Source: Lachnospiraceae bacterium (GTDB lineage: Bacteria; Bacillota; Clostridia; Lachnospirales; Lachnospiraceae). From it: a stretch of DNA of 47,118 bases. Below, piece by piece: positions 8,646 through 17,332 of the stretch (positions are counted from its first letter, which is position 1; every line of letters begins with the position of its first letter). The notes under the pieces were generated by a model. It made no database searches, was not told the origin of the DNA, and worked only from the letters and a program-made list of their open reading frames with translations. The position numbers and the translations under genes are program-made. The DNA lies in assembly GCA_900757195.1 (NCBI GenBank), contig CAAEMZ010000014.1, positions 1 through 47,118 on the forward strand, in the 5' to 3' direction.

Positions 8646-9350
8646 ATGGATTTGAATGAATCTCTGATGTGCTTCGGACTGACACGACAGGAATCCAACA
8701 TATATCTGACCCTGTTGTCCGATGGCGCGCTGACAGGTTATGAAGCAGCAAAACGCACGGGTATCTCCAGATCCAATGCCTATACGGCCCTGGCCTGTCT
8801 GGTGGATAAGGGGGCGGCCCGTCTGATCGAGGGAACGCCGGTCAAATATATGCCGGTGGAGATTAAAGAATTTTGTGATAATAAACTGAAGCATCTGAAC
8901 CGGATGAAGCAGTTTTTGATCGAGCGGCTTCCGGACCGTTCCGAGGATATGGAAGGCTATGTGACCATCCGAGGGGATGAGCATATTTTTGATAAAATCT
9001 GCCATATGCTTGAAAATGCCCGTTACCGGGTGTATTTATCCGGAGAGCGAAAGGTTCTGGAACCTTATACAGAATTGCTGGAGCAGATGGTACGGCGGAA
9101 CATCAAAGTGGTTGTGATTACGAATCCGCCCTTTGAACTGGAAGGCGCCGGGGTCTATCTGGCGGAACGAAAACCGGGTCAGGTGGGGATCATTGTTGAT
9201 TCATCCACAGTGCTGACCGGCGATATCGGAAACGGCGATCAGTCGGTATGCCTGTATTCGGGCAAAAAAAATCTGGTCGATTTATTTAAAGATTCTCTGA
9301 GCAATGAGATAAAAATTATTGAACTGACAGGAAGGAAAGAAATAAAATGA
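8646..9350 (+). CDS. TrmB-family transcriptional regulator
   Basis: 234 residues. The N-terminal winged helix (about residues 1-80) has the TrmB pattern: FGLTRQESNIYLTLL, a helix-turn-helix around GYEAAKRTGISRSNAYTAL, then a wing ending PVKYMPV. A short coiled segment follows, and residues ~105-234 resemble the phospholipase-D-like ligand domain found in bacterial TrmB proteins. RBS AGAGG fits ATG 8646. Its last codons overlap lysA by 4 bases (ATGA), so the two are translationally coupled, suggesting that it controls lysine or diaminopimelate metabolism. The effector is not predictable from sequence. Confidence 0.85.
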   Translation: MDLNESLMCFGLTRQESNIYLTLLSDGALTGYEAAKRTGISRSNAYTALACLVDKGAARLIEGTPVKYMPVEIKEFCDNKLKHLNRMKQFLIERLPDRSEDMEGYVTIRGDEHIFDKICHMLENARYRVYLSGERKVLEPYTELLEQMVRRNIKVVVITNPPFELEGAGVYLAERKPGQVGIIVDSSTVLTGDIGNGDQSVCLYSGKKNLVDLFKDSLSNEIKIIELTGRKEIK

Positions 9351-10615
9351 AAAAAGTCCCTTTTGTAACGAAAGAACAACTGGATGAAATTGTTAAAGAA
9401 TTTCCGACACCTTTTCACATCTACGATGAGAAAGGTATTCGTGAAAATGCCCGGAAGGTGAATCAGGCCTTTGCCTGGAATAAAGGGTTTAAAGAATATT
9501 TTGCCGTAAAAGCGACACCGAATCCTTTTCTTTTAAAAATCTTAAAGGAAGAGGGCTGCGGCACCGACTGTTCATCGCTGACAGAGCTGATGATGTCCGA
9601 TGCCTGCGGTTTCCATGGAAGCGAGATTATGTTTTCTTCCAATGCGACGCCGCCGGAAGATTTCGAACTGGCCGGAAAGCTTGGAGCGACGATCAATCTG
9701 GACGATATTACCCATATTGACTTTGTGGAAAAGATTCTCGGAAAACTTCCGGAAACGATGAGCTGCCGTCTGAATACGGGTGGAAATTTTGAACTGAGCA
9801 ATGGGATTATGGACAGCCCGGGAGAGGCGAAATACGGCTTTACACGGGCACAGCTCACCGAAGGCTTTAAAAAGATGATGGATAAAGGGGTCAAACACTT
9901 CGGACTTCATGCATTTTTAGCCAGCAATACAAAAACAAATGAATATTATCCGGCGCTGGCACGGATTTTATTTAAAACAGCCGTGGAACTTCATGAAGAA
10001 ACCGGCGCTTCGGTTGAATTTATCAATCTGTCCGGCGGCGTGGGTATCCCTTATACACCGGATGAGGAGCCGAATGATATTCTGGCGATCGGCGAAGGTG
10101 TTCGTCAGGCCTTCGAGGAAATTCTCGTACCGGCCGGAATGGGCGATGTGGCGATTTTTACCGAAATGGGACGTTTTATGATGGGACCTTACGGCCATCT
10201 TGTTGCGAAGGCCATCCATGAAAAACATATTTATAAAGAATATATCGGTCTGGATGCCTGTGCCTGCAATCTGATGCGTCCGGCGATGTACGGTTCTTAT
10301 CATCACATTACGGTTGTCGGCAAAGAGGATGCGCCATGTGACCATAAATACGATGTGACCGGTTCCCTCTGCGAAAATAACGATAAATTTGCCGTAGACC
10401 GGATGCTGCCGAAAATCGATATGGGTGACCTGATTGTTATTCATGATACGGGAGCTCACGGATTTTCGATGGGATATAACTATAACGGAAAACTCCGTTC
10501 CGCAGAGCTTCTTTTGCAGACCGATGGAAGCACAAAGCTGATCCGGCGGGCGGAAACACCTCAGGATTATTTTGCAACCTTTGATTTCTGCGATATCATG
10601 GGTAAATATTTATAA
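9347..10615 (+). CDS. lysA: Diaminopimelate decarboxylase
   Basis: 422 residues. It decarboxylates meso-diaminopimelate to L-lysine, the last step of lysine synthesis, using PLP. Fold-type III alanine-racemase-like barrel: PLP lysine K55 in YFAVKATPNP, the LNTGG and LSGGVGIPY phosphate-binding region, GSLCENNDKFA with the cysteine that acts across the dimer, and the C-terminal GFSMGYNYNGKLRSAELLL. Starts inside the stop codon of the TrmB gene (ATGA). dapA and dapB of the same pathway lie 7 kb downstream in a separate unit. Confidence 0.95.
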   Translation: MKKVPFVTKEQLDEIVKEFPTPFHIYDEKGIRENARKVNQAFAWNKGFKEYFAVKATPNPFLLKILKEEGCGTDCSSLTELMMSDACGFHGSEIMFSSNATPPEDFELAGKLGATINLDDITHIDFVEKILGKLPETMSCRLNTGGNFELSNGIMDSPGEAKYGFTRAQLTEGFKKMMDKGVKHFGLHAFLASNTKTNEYYPALARILFKTAVELHEETGASVEFINLSGGVGIPYTPDEEPNDILAIGEGVRQAFEEILVPAGMGDVAIFTEMGRFMMGPYGHLVAKAIHEKHIYKEYIGLDACACNLMRPAMYGSYHHITVVGKEDAPCDHKYDVTGSLCENNDKFAVDRMLPKIDMGDLIVIHDTGAHGFSMGYNYNGKLRSAELLLQTDGSTKLIRRAETPQDYFATFDFCDIMGKYL

Positions 10616-10623
10616 CATAAAAG

Positions 10624-10672
10624 AGTCCCTTTGGCGATGCATCTATGCGCTGCATATGCCAAAGGGACTTTT
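10624..10672. terminator. Terminator between convergent lysA and etfA
   Basis: 12-bp arms AGTCCCTTTGGC (10624-10635) and GCCAAAGGGACT (10658-10669), with an inner pairing of ATGCA/TGCAT and short T-runs on both strands. Confidence 0.8.
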
Positions 10673-10686
10673 GCATTTCAGAGGGG

Positions 10687-11613
10687 TTATTCAGATTTTG
10701 CCGCTTTAATAGCTGCGATCAGTTCCGGAATCACCTGATGCAGATCGCCGACGATACCGTAGTGGGCGATATCAAAAATGGATGCGGAAGCGTCCGTATT
10801 TATGGCGATGATGACATCGGATTCTTTCATTCCGGCAACGTGCGGAACGGCTCCGGAAATGCCGCAGGCGAAGTAAATTTTCGGTGCAACGGTTTTTCCG
10901 GTGGCGCCAACCTGATAGTCTCTGGAAATCCAGCCTTCATCAACAGCCGCACGGGAAGCGGCGATGTTTCCACCGAGAAGGCGGGCCAGCTCGCGGAGTT
11001 TTTCAAAGCCTTCAGCGCTGCCGACGCCGCGGCCTCCGGCAACAAGGATGGAAGCTTCTTCAATATTTGCTTCGGCAAGGCCGGAGTCTTCAATGAATTC
11101 CAAAAACTGACGCTGAATCGCTGTGGAATTTTCCGGTTTCAGAAGGCGGGCATTTTTGTGGATGTCCGGTGCTTCGCCGTCCATAGGAAACGCGCCGGAA
11201 ACAAAACTTCCAATCTGAGGTTTTTTGTTCAGAGAAACGGAAGCCCGGAGTTTTCCGTCAAAGGTTGGACGAATAAAAAGTAAATCCAGATCTTCATTCC
11301 GGGACATGACATCGGTACAGTCCGAAGCGATTCCAAGGTTCATATCTGCGCTGAGAATGGCGCTGATATCTTTACCGAGGGGTGTGGAAGCGAAAAGGAC
11401 AGCGCCGGGAGTTTCTTTTTCGACCGCATTTTTCATGGCCTCAGCGATTTCCACAGCGGAAAAATCCCCATCCGCCGGACAGAGGACAGGAACAGCTTCT
11501 GCGCGGGCTTCGGCAGCAATCTTCTGTGCTTTGGCGAAAATTTCAAGACTGGAACGTTTTGGCTGCTGTGCAGACATTTCAATAAATACCCATATATCTT
11601 TTAAATTACCCAT
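10687..11613 (-). CDS. etfA: Electron transfer flavoprotein, alpha subunit
   Basis: 308 residues from ATG 11613 (AGGAGG 7 bases upstream; a further in-frame TTG at 11619 lies within the spacer). It carries FAD and pairs with EtfB to pass electrons between dehydrogenases and acceptors. The N-terminal alpha/beta domain is followed by the C-terminal FAD domain: LVAGGRGVGS, VGATGKTVAPKIYFACGISG, and AINTD...IF..AHYGIVGDL. The usual VGQTG turn reads VGATG here (Gln to Ala). No acyl-CoA dehydrogenase, lactate dehydrogenase or FixC partner is adjacent. Second gene of etfB-etfA. Confidence 0.94.
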   Translation of the reverse strand: MGNLKDIWVFIEMSAQQPKRSSLEIFAKAQKIAAEARAEAVPVLCPADGDFSAVEIAEAMKNAVEKETPGAVLFASTPLGKDISAILSADMNLGIASDCTDVMSRNEDLDLLFIRPTFDGKLRASVSLNKKPQIGSFVSGAFPMDGEAPDIHKNARLLKPENSTAIQRQFLEFIEDSGLAEANIEEASILVAGGRGVGSAEGFEKLRELARLLGGNIAASRAAVDEGWISRDYQVGATGKTVAPKIYFACGISGAVPHVAGMKESDVIIAINTDASASIFDIAHYGIVGDLHQVIPELIAAIKAAKSE

Positions 11614-11624
11614 GACCAAACCTC

Positions 11625-12401
11625 CTAAATCAAATGTTTTTCAAATAAAATATCAGCGAGCTTCCGGGCAGAATCCTTCGCATCCTTTCCCTGAATACGG
11701 ATGCCGACTTCCGGTCTGGCTGCCGGGAAAAGTGCTTCGACAGAGGAAGGGGAGTGGAGGTCTGCTTCGGAAAGATTTAATTCGGCATTTGAAAGAACGG
11801 AAATGACCGCTTTTTTTGCTGCCATTTTACCTTTCAGTGTGATCGGACGCGGTTTGGCCGCATCTTCTGTGACGGAACAGAGCAGAGGGAATGGTGCCTT
11901 CCACAGATTGTATCCGGTGCCGGCTTTCTGACGGATCGTCAGTCCCCCGGCGTCTGCTTCGAGCTGACAGGCAGAATCCAGATAAGGGATACCGAGCATG
12001 GCGGAAATTTTACGGCCGGTCTGTCCGGTGGCGCCGTCTAAGGAAGCATGGCCGGTGAAAATACAGTCTGCCGGGCCGAGGCGGCGAACCGCTGCGGTGA
12101 GAACTTTGGCAGTGACAAGCGTATCTGCACCGGTATAAGCGTCATCGGTGATCCGTACGGCAGTGTCAGCGCCCATGGCGATGGCTTCACGAAGCTGGAC
12201 ATCACAGCTTTCGTCACCCATCGTCAGGACAGTGACGGAGCCGCCAAGAACGGATTTAAGAGAAAGCGCTGCTTCAACGGCATGTAAATCGGCCGGATTC
12301 ATCATACTGCCTGCGGAAGAACGATCGACAGTAAAGGTCTGGTGATTCATCCGAATATCTGAAATCACGGGAATCTGTTTGACGAAAACAAAAATATTCA
12401 T
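11625..12401 (-). CDS. etfB: Electron transfer flavoprotein, beta subunit
   Basis: 258 residues, starting MNIFVFVKQIP at ATG 12401 with RBS AAGGAGGG 7 bases away. It has the NPADLHAVEAAL, MGADTAVRITDD and GADTLVTAKVL motifs of EtfB and the DGATGQTG nucleotide-binding loop (AMP in ordinary ETFs, a second FAD in bifurcating ones). The sequence alone does not settle which type this is. 11 bases separate it from etfA. Confidence 0.94.
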   Translation of the reverse strand: MNIFVFVKQIPVISDIRMNHQTFTVDRSSAGSMMNPADLHAVEAALSLKSVLGGSVTVLTMGDESCDVQLREAIAMGADTAVRITDDAYTGADTLVTAKVLTAAVRRLGPADCIFTGHASLDGATGQTGRKISAMLGIPYLDSACQLEADAGGLTIRQKAGTGYNLWKAPFPLLCSVTEDAAKPRPITLKGKMAAKKAVISVLSNAELNLSEADLHSPSSVEALFPAARPEVGIRIQGKDAKDSARKLADILFEKHLI

Positions 12402-12437
12402 AAGTAAACCCTCCTTAAAATAATAATGATTACTGAT

Positions 12438-12466
12438 ATTATAATATAAAATATAAAAAAAATCAA
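12438..12466 (-). promoter_or_regulatory. Promoter of etfB-etfA
   Basis: Minus strand: TTGATT (12466-12461), 17 bp, TATAAT (12443-12438). Its -35 hexamer directly abuts that of the divergent MATE promoter. Confidence 0.75.
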
Positions 12467-12495
12467 TTGAATATTTAAAATAGTGGTGCTAAAAT
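12467..12495 (+). promoter_or_regulatory. Promoter of the MATE gene
   Basis: TTGAAT (12467-12472), 17 bp, TAAAAT (12490-12495); back-to-back with the etfB promoter, with no base between the two -35 boxes. Confidence 0.6.
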
Positions 12496-12539
12496 GTAGA
12501 ACGGCAATGAAAATGAGTCAGGAAAGAGAGCGTATAACA

Positions 12540-13883
12540 ATGGAGAAAATGACAAAAAATTCCTATCTATTTAAAATGTCCGTACCGATTTTTATCGAGC
12601 TGCTTTTACAGCTCCTTGTCGGGAATATTGACCAGATCATGGTCAGCCGGTATTCCCAGGCGTCGGTGGCGGCGATTGTCAATGGCAACCAGATTATGAA
12701 TATTATTATCATTACGATAAACATGCTCTGTATGGCGACCACCGTCGTGCTGACCCAGTGTCTGGGGGCAGAGGACAGGTATAAAAGCAATCAGCTCTGT
12801 CTGATATCGATGATGGTCATCAGCGGTGTCAGTCTGCTGGCTTCGGCCATCACGCTGTTTTTCAGCGATTCGATTTTCAGGATGATGAATATCGATCCGG
12901 AGATTCTGCATGAAACCTGTATGTATCTGATGATCGTCGGCGGTTTTTCAATTGTACAGGGACTTTATCTGAATTTCGCCGCCATACTGCGGAGCCATAC
13001 CCGGCTTAAAGAGGTGATGGTGGTTTCAATCATTATGAATGTGCTGAATATTATCGGCAACGCGATTTTAATCAACGGGTTGTTCGGATTTCCGCAGCTG
13101 GGCGTTGTCGGAGCGGCGGTATCGACGGTCATCAGTAAGACGATAGGCCTGCTTCTTATATATATTGCCTATAAGAAGTATACGGGAATCGAGCTGAAAC
13201 TCCGTTATCTGAAAGAGGGAAGTAAAGAAACGCTGTTTAAACTTTTAAAAATCGGAATTCCTTCCGGCGCGGAAAACTTTTCCTACAATCTTTCCCAGAT
13301 CTGTATTCTGGGTATTATTAATCCATACGGAGCGGCGGTAACGGCAACGAAGGGTTACTGCAGCCTTCTGGCGAACTTTGCCTATGTGTATGCCATCGCT
13401 ATTTCGGAGGCCGTACAGATCGTTATCGGATATCTTCTGGGAAGCGGTAAAATACAGGAAGTGGAGAAAAAAGTCTGGTGGACACTGAAGGTGTCGGTCG
13501 CTGTCTGTGTCGGTATGATGTTTATTATATGGTTTTTCAGCAATTCGGTGCTCGGCATCTTCACCGACAATCCGGAAATGCTGGCGCTGGGACGCCAGGT
13601 CCTTTTTATTGATATTTTTCTGGAGTTCGGCCGGGCCATTAATATCCTCATGACGAAATCTCTGATTTCTGTCGGGGAGATCAAAGTGCCGATCTGTGTC
13701 GGTATCAGCTTCCACTGGGCTGTGGCCTTATTCTTATCCTACATATTCGGAGGGGTTTTCCATCTCGGACTCCAGGGAATCTGGGTGGCTATGATGATTG
13801 ATGAGTGTTCCAGAGGGTTTATCTACCTGCTGAGATTCCACGGAAAGAAATGGAAACGCAGATATGAGCCGGCGGCAATTTAA
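12540..13883 (+). CDS. MATE-family efflux transporter
   Basis: 447 residues and about 12 hydrophobic helices in two similar halves, the MATE fold (Na+- or H+-driven export of cationic drugs or metabolites). Characteristic stretches: IFIELLLQLLVGNIDQIMVS in helix 1 and LKIGIPSGAENFSYNLSQI at the start of the second half. The ATG at 12540 is preferred because GGAAAGAGAG ends 9 bases upstream and the first helix follows at once; start codons at 12483-12513 lack a ribosome site, and 12483 falls inside the promoter spacer. Substrate unknown. Divergent from etfBA. Confidence 0.9.
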   Translation: MEKMTKNSYLFKMSVPIFIELLLQLLVGNIDQIMVSRYSQASVAAIVNGNQIMNIIIITINMLCMATTVVLTQCLGAEDRYKSNQLCLISMMVISGVSLLASAITLFFSDSIFRMMNIDPEILHETCMYLMIVGGFSIVQGLYLNFAAILRSHTRLKEVMVVSIIMNVLNIIGNAILINGLFGFPQLGVVGAAVSTVISKTIGLLLIYIAYKKYTGIELKLRYLKEGSKETLFKLLKIGIPSGAENFSYNLSQICILGIINPYGAAVTATKGYCSLLANFAYVYAIAISEAVQIVIGYLLGSGKIQEVEKKVWWTLKVSVAVCVGMMFIIWFFSNSVLGIFTDNPEMLALGRQVLFIDIFLEFGRAINILMTKSLISVGEIKVPICVGISFHWAVALFLSYIFGGVFHLGLQGIWVAMMIDECSRGFIYLLRFHGKKWKRRYEPAAI

Positions 13884-13904
13884 GAAAGACGGCGTACAGA
13901 CGAA

Positions 13905-13954
13905 AAAAACGCCATCGAAATTCCATTTTACACAGGAATTTCGATGGCGTTTTT
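13905..13954. terminator. Bidirectional terminator between MATE gene and typA
   Basis: Perfect 20-bp inverted repeat with arms 13905-13924 and 13935-13954, a 10-base loop and A5/T5 ends, so both convergent transcripts get a U-tract. Confidence 0.92.
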
Positions 13955-13960
13955 GCAGTT

Positions 13961-15787
13961 CTATTTACGGTTCGCACGCATACGCATTTTTGTATCAAGG
14001 ATTTTTTTACGCATACGGATACTCTTTGGCGTGACTTCGACGAGTTCATCATTTTCGATAAAGTCAAGGGCTTCTTCGAGGCTGAGAATTCTCGGCGGTG
14101 TCAGTTTGAGGGCGTCGTCGGAACCGGAAGCACGGGTGTTGGTCAGATGTTTGGCTTTACATACGTTCAGCTCCATGTCATCCCCCTTCGGGTTCTGTCC
14201 GACGATCATGCCGCCGTATACTTTTTCACCAGGGCCGACAAATAAGGTTCCGCGGTCCTGTGCATTGAAGAGGCCATAGGCCAGCGTTTCGCCGGATTCA
14301 AAGGCGATCAGGGAACCGGTCTGGCGGTAGGCAATATCACCCTTGTATGGACCATAGTCGTTGAAGAGGGTATTCAGAATACCATTACCCTTTGTATCCG
14401 TCATAAATTCGCCTCTGTAGCCGATCAGGCCGCGGGATGGGATGTTGAATTCCAGACGGGAATATCCGCCGCTGGCTTTGGACATACCGGTGAGTTCTCC
14501 CTTGCGGAGGCTGAGTTTTTCAATAACGATACCGGTGAATTCATCCGGCACATCGATGACAGCGGTTTCCATCGGCTCGAGAAGTTTTCCGTTTTCATCT
14601 TTTCGATAAATAACTTCGGCTTTGCTGACCGCAAATTCATAACCTTCACGGCGCATATTTTCAATTAATACGGAAAGATGCAGTTCACCACGGCCGGAGA
14701 CCTTAAAGGAATCTGTATTGTCCGTCTCTTCCACACGAAGGCTGACATCGGTATTTAATTCACGCATCAGACGGTCACGCAGGTGGCGGGAGGTGATGTA
14801 TTTACCTTCTTTTCCGGCCAGCGGACTGTCATTGACGATAAAGTTCATGGAAATGGTCGGCTCGGAAATTTTCTGGAACTGGATAGGTTCCGGATTTTCC
14901 GGGGAGCAGAGGGTATCTCCGATATGGATATCGGCAATACCGGAAATGGCAACGATGGAACCCACAGATGCCTTTTCGACTTCGACTTTATTTAAACCGT
15001 CAAATTCATAGAGTTTGCTGATTTTTACTTTGCGGGTTTTTTCCGGTTCATGGGCATTGACAATCATGGCGTCCTGATTGACCTGAATGGTACCGTTGCT
15101 GACCTTGCCGACACCGATACGGCCCACGTATTCGTTATAGTCAATGGTGCTGATGAGTACCTGGGTTCCGGCATCCGGATCTCCTTCCGGTGCAGGGATA
15201 TGTTCAATGATCGTTTCAAAAAGCGGCTGCATATCCTGGCCTTCTTCATCGATTTCCAGCATGGCAATACCGGATTTTGCGGAAGCATAGATGAACGGAC
15301 AGTCAAGCTGTTCGTCGGAAGCGTCCAGATCGATGAGCAGTTCAAGTACTTCATCGATGACTTCATCCGGACGGGCTTCCGGACGGTCGATTTTGTTGAT
15401 GCAGACAATGATCGAAAGATCCAGCTCAAGGGCTTTTTTCAATACGAATTTTGTCTGAGGCATCGGACCTTCAAAGGCATCGACGACGAGAACGACGCCA
15501 TCGACCATTTTGAGCACACGCTCAACTTCACCGCCGAAGTCGGCATGTCCCGGAGTATCAATAATATTAATTTTTGTATTTTTGTAAAATACGGCGGTAT
15601 TTTTGGATAAAATCGTAATACCACGTTCACGTTCTATATCGTTGGAGTCCATCACACGTTCCTGGACTGCCTGGTTGCTGCGGAATACACCGCTCTGTTT
15701 CAATAACTCATCGACCAGTGTTGTCTTGCCGTGGTCAACGTGTGCAATAATAGCAATATTTCGGATATCTTCGCGTTTGATTTTCAT
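13961..15787 (-). CDS. typA: Translational GTPase TypA/BipA
   Basis: 608 residues, full length. G domain: AHVDHGKTTL (15-24), switch region RERGIT, DTPGHADFGGEVER (G3), NKIDR (G4), SAK (G5). These are followed by EF-G-like domains II, III and V (SGRGELHLSVL, RGLIGYRGEF) and the TypA-specific C-terminal domain ending in a basic tail. TypA binds ribosomes and supports 50S assembly and growth in cold or stress. RBS GGAAGGA precedes ATG 15787. Monocistronic. Confidence 0.98.
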   Translation of the reverse strand: MKIKREDIRNIAIIAHVDHGKTTLVDELLKQSGVFRSNQAVQERVMDSNDIERERGITILSKNTAVFYKNTKINIIDTPGHADFGGEVERVLKMVDGVVLVVDAFEGPMPQTKFVLKKALELDLSIIVCINKIDRPEARPDEVIDEVLELLIDLDASDEQLDCPFIYASAKSGIAMLEIDEEGQDMQPLFETIIEHIPAPEGDPDAGTQVLISTIDYNEYVGRIGVGKVSNGTIQVNQDAMIVNAHEPEKTRKVKISKLYEFDGLNKVEVEKASVGSIVAISGIADIHIGDTLCSPENPEPIQFQKISEPTISMNFIVNDSPLAGKEGKYITSRHLRDRLMRELNTDVSLRVEETDNTDSFKVSGRGELHLSVLIENMRREGYEFAVSKAEVIYRKDENGKLLEPMETAVIDVPDEFTGIVIEKLSLRKGELTGMSKASGGYSRLEFNIPSRGLIGYRGEFMTDTKGNGILNTLFNDYGPYKGDIAYRQTGSLIAFESGETLAYGLFNAQDRGTLFVGPGEKVYGGMIVGQNPKGDDMELNVCKAKHLTNTRASGSDDALKLTPPRILSLEEALDFIENDELVEVTPKSIRMRKKILDTKMRMRANRK

Positions 15788-15837
15788 ATTCTATTCCTTC
15801 CAATTCAATTCATGCATGTACTACTGACAACTTTTAT

Positions 15838-15865
15838 ATTCTACCATAATGCTTCGTTTTTTCAA
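15838..15865 (-). promoter_or_regulatory. Promoter of typA
   Basis: Minus strand: TTGAAA (15865-15860), 16 bp, TAGAAT (15843-15838). Confidence 0.55.
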
Positions 15866-16089
15866 GAAAATTTATCAACATTTTTTGTTTCTCTTCGGTT
15901 AAAAGTGAAAATAAAGCCCTGAAAACTTCGGAACCTGTCGGTTTTCGCAATTTTTGTCGAAGAGTTCTAATTTATTTCGGCGTGGATTCATGCTAAAGTC
16001 TTTTAAGAATCCGGTTCTAAAACACGGGTGAAACGAATAAATATATTAAACGAGATGAAAACTTGTATATACAGAAAGGGGAACAAAAA
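15866..16089. other. Intergenic region between divergent typA and the SSB-like gene
   Basis: About 300 bases separate the two start codons. Apart from the typA promoter I see only a weak candidate promoter for the plus-strand gene, an extended -10 TGC-TAAAGT (15991-15999) without a good -35, and the AAAGGGG ribosome site at 16075-16081. No small ORF with a ribosome site, RNA gene or repeat was recognised. Confidence 0.4.
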
Positions 16090-16716
16090 ATGGCAGACAA
16101 GGTGCTGGATAATAATCAGGTAACAATAGTGGGGGTTGTGGATTCGGAGTTCGTATACAGCCATGAAGTATTCGGAGAGGGATTTTATGTGGTTGAAGTG
16201 ATCGTACAGCGGCTCAGCAACATGGTGGACCGGATACCGCTGATGATTTCCGAGCGGCTGATCGATGTTACCGGAAATTACATAGGGCGTACGCTGGAGG
16301 CTCACGGACAGTTCCGTTCCTATAATAAGCATGAGGAAGGAAGAAACCGTCTGGTGCTTTCCGTATTTGTCCGGGAAGTTGAAATTTTGGAGGGGGAACC
16401 GGAAAATGTGAAACCGAACAGTATTTTTCTGGACGGTTATATATGCAAACAGCCGGTGTACCGGATGACACCGCTTGGGAGAGAGATTGCGGATCTGCTG
16501 CTGGCGGTGAACCGGCCTTACGGCAAATCCGACTACCTTCCATGCATCTGCTGGGGAAGAAATGCCCGGTTTGCAGGGAAGTTTGAGGTGGGAACCCATA
16601 TTCATTTATGGGGAAGAATCCAGAGCCGTACCTATCAGAAACGGATTGAGGGGGAACAGGTGGAGCGGCGGACCGCCTACGAAATATCTGTGAGTAAAAT
16701 CGAATGTATTGAATAA
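16090..16716 (+). CDS. SSB-like protein with two OB-fold-like halves
   Basis: 208 residues from ATG 16090 (GGGG 8 bases upstream). The C-terminal half (about 115-205) is a clear SSB OB-fold: GYICKQPVYRMTPLG, LLLAVNRPYGKSDYLPCICW, GTHIHLWGRIQSRTY and RRTAYEISVSKIE. The N-terminal half (about 8-105) looks like a second, diverged OB-fold (NNQVTIVGVVDSE..., then a GQFRSYNK strand). The acidic DDDIPF-type tail used by housekeeping SSB to recruit partners is missing. It probably binds single-stranded DNA but not as the main SSB. The following gene starts 54 bases on, behind its own promoter. Confidence 0.85.
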   Translation: MADKVLDNNQVTIVGVVDSEFVYSHEVFGEGFYVVEVIVQRLSNMVDRIPLMISERLIDVTGNYIGRTLEAHGQFRSYNKHEEGRNRLVLSVFVREVEILEGEPENVKPNSIFLDGYICKQPVYRMTPLGREIADLLLAVNRPYGKSDYLPCICWGRNARFAGKFEVGTHIHLWGRIQSRTYQKRIEGEQVERRTAYEISVSKIECIE

Positions 16717-16721
16717 AAAGA

Positions 16722-16750
16722 TTGACGCAGTCTCCGAAATGTGATATTAA
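16722..16750 (+). promoter_or_regulatory. Candidate promoter of the corrinoid adenosyltransferase gene
   Basis: TTGACG (16722-16727), 17 bp, TATTAA (16745-16750). Confidence 0.45.
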
Positions 16751-16770
16751 CTAACATTGAGGTGAATGTT

Positions 16771-17274
16771 GTGGAAAAAGGATTTGTAAAAATATACTGT
16801 GGTGAAGGCAAAGGAAAATCAACGTCTTCCCTGGGAAGAGCCCTGGTATGTGCCGGTGAAGGCAAGGAAGTATTTATGATACAGTTTTTAAAGGGAAGAT
16901 ATACGGGAACACTGGATTATCTGAAACGTCTGGAGCCGGAAGTGAAAGTTTTTCGATTTGAAAAGATGAGCCGTTTTTATGAGGAGCTTTCGGAGGATGA
17001 ACAGCGGGAAGAGGAGCTTAATATCCGAAACGGTGTGAACTTTGCCAGAAAGGTTGTTTCGATCGGTGAGTGTGATGTTCTGATTCTGGATGAATTTCTG
17101 GGTCTGGTGGATCTCGGGATTATTGCTGTGGAGGACGTTATTCAGATCATCCGTCATAAACCGGAGGAGATGGAACTGATTCTGACCGGAAGAAATCTGC
17201 CGGAGGCCCTGGTGGATGAAGCAGACTATATATCGAAAATCGGCATTGTAAAAAAAGCAGACGAAGAGATGTAA
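16771..17274 (+). CDS. cobO: ATP:corrinoid adenosyltransferase (CobO/BtuR family)
   Basis: 167 residues from a GTG at 16771, chosen for its TGAGGTG ribosome site 7 bases upstream; the in-frame GTG at 16741 would overlap the promoter. The P-loop GEGKGKST (11-18) is the variant typical of BtuR/CobO, followed by FMIQFLKG and DVLILDEFLGLVDLG (Walker B region) and LTGRNLPEALVDEADYI. It transfers the adenosyl group of ATP to reduced corrinoid to form coenzyme B12 or its precursor. It lies 22 kb from the corrin operon at 39726 and has its own promoter. Confidence 0.88.
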   Translation: MEKGFVKIYCGEGKGKSTSSLGRALVCAGEGKEVFMIQFLKGRYTGTLDYLKRLEPEVKVFRFEKMSRFYEELSEDEQREEELNIRNGVNFARKVVSIGECDVLILDEFLGLVDLGIIAVEDVIQIIRHKPEEMELILTGRNLPEALVDEADYISKIGIVKKADEEM

Positions 17275-17289
17275 AACCGAAGCCGGTAG

Positions 17290-17318
17290 TTGACATTAAA
17301 TGCCAGAAATGCTACTAT
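17290..17318 (+). promoter_or_regulatory. Promoter upstream of dapA
   Basis: TTGACA (17290-17295), 17 bp, TACTAT (17313-17318). Transcription would start near 17325, giving a ~130-base leader that contains a terminator hairpin. Confidence 0.7.
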
Positions 17319-17332
17319 TATTTAAAGAAAAA

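Noticed and set aside
12483..12539. Longer N-terminus for the MATE protein starting at 12483
   Set aside because: This start lies within the promoter spacer and has no ribosome site; the ATG at 12540 has one and begins right before the first membrane helix.
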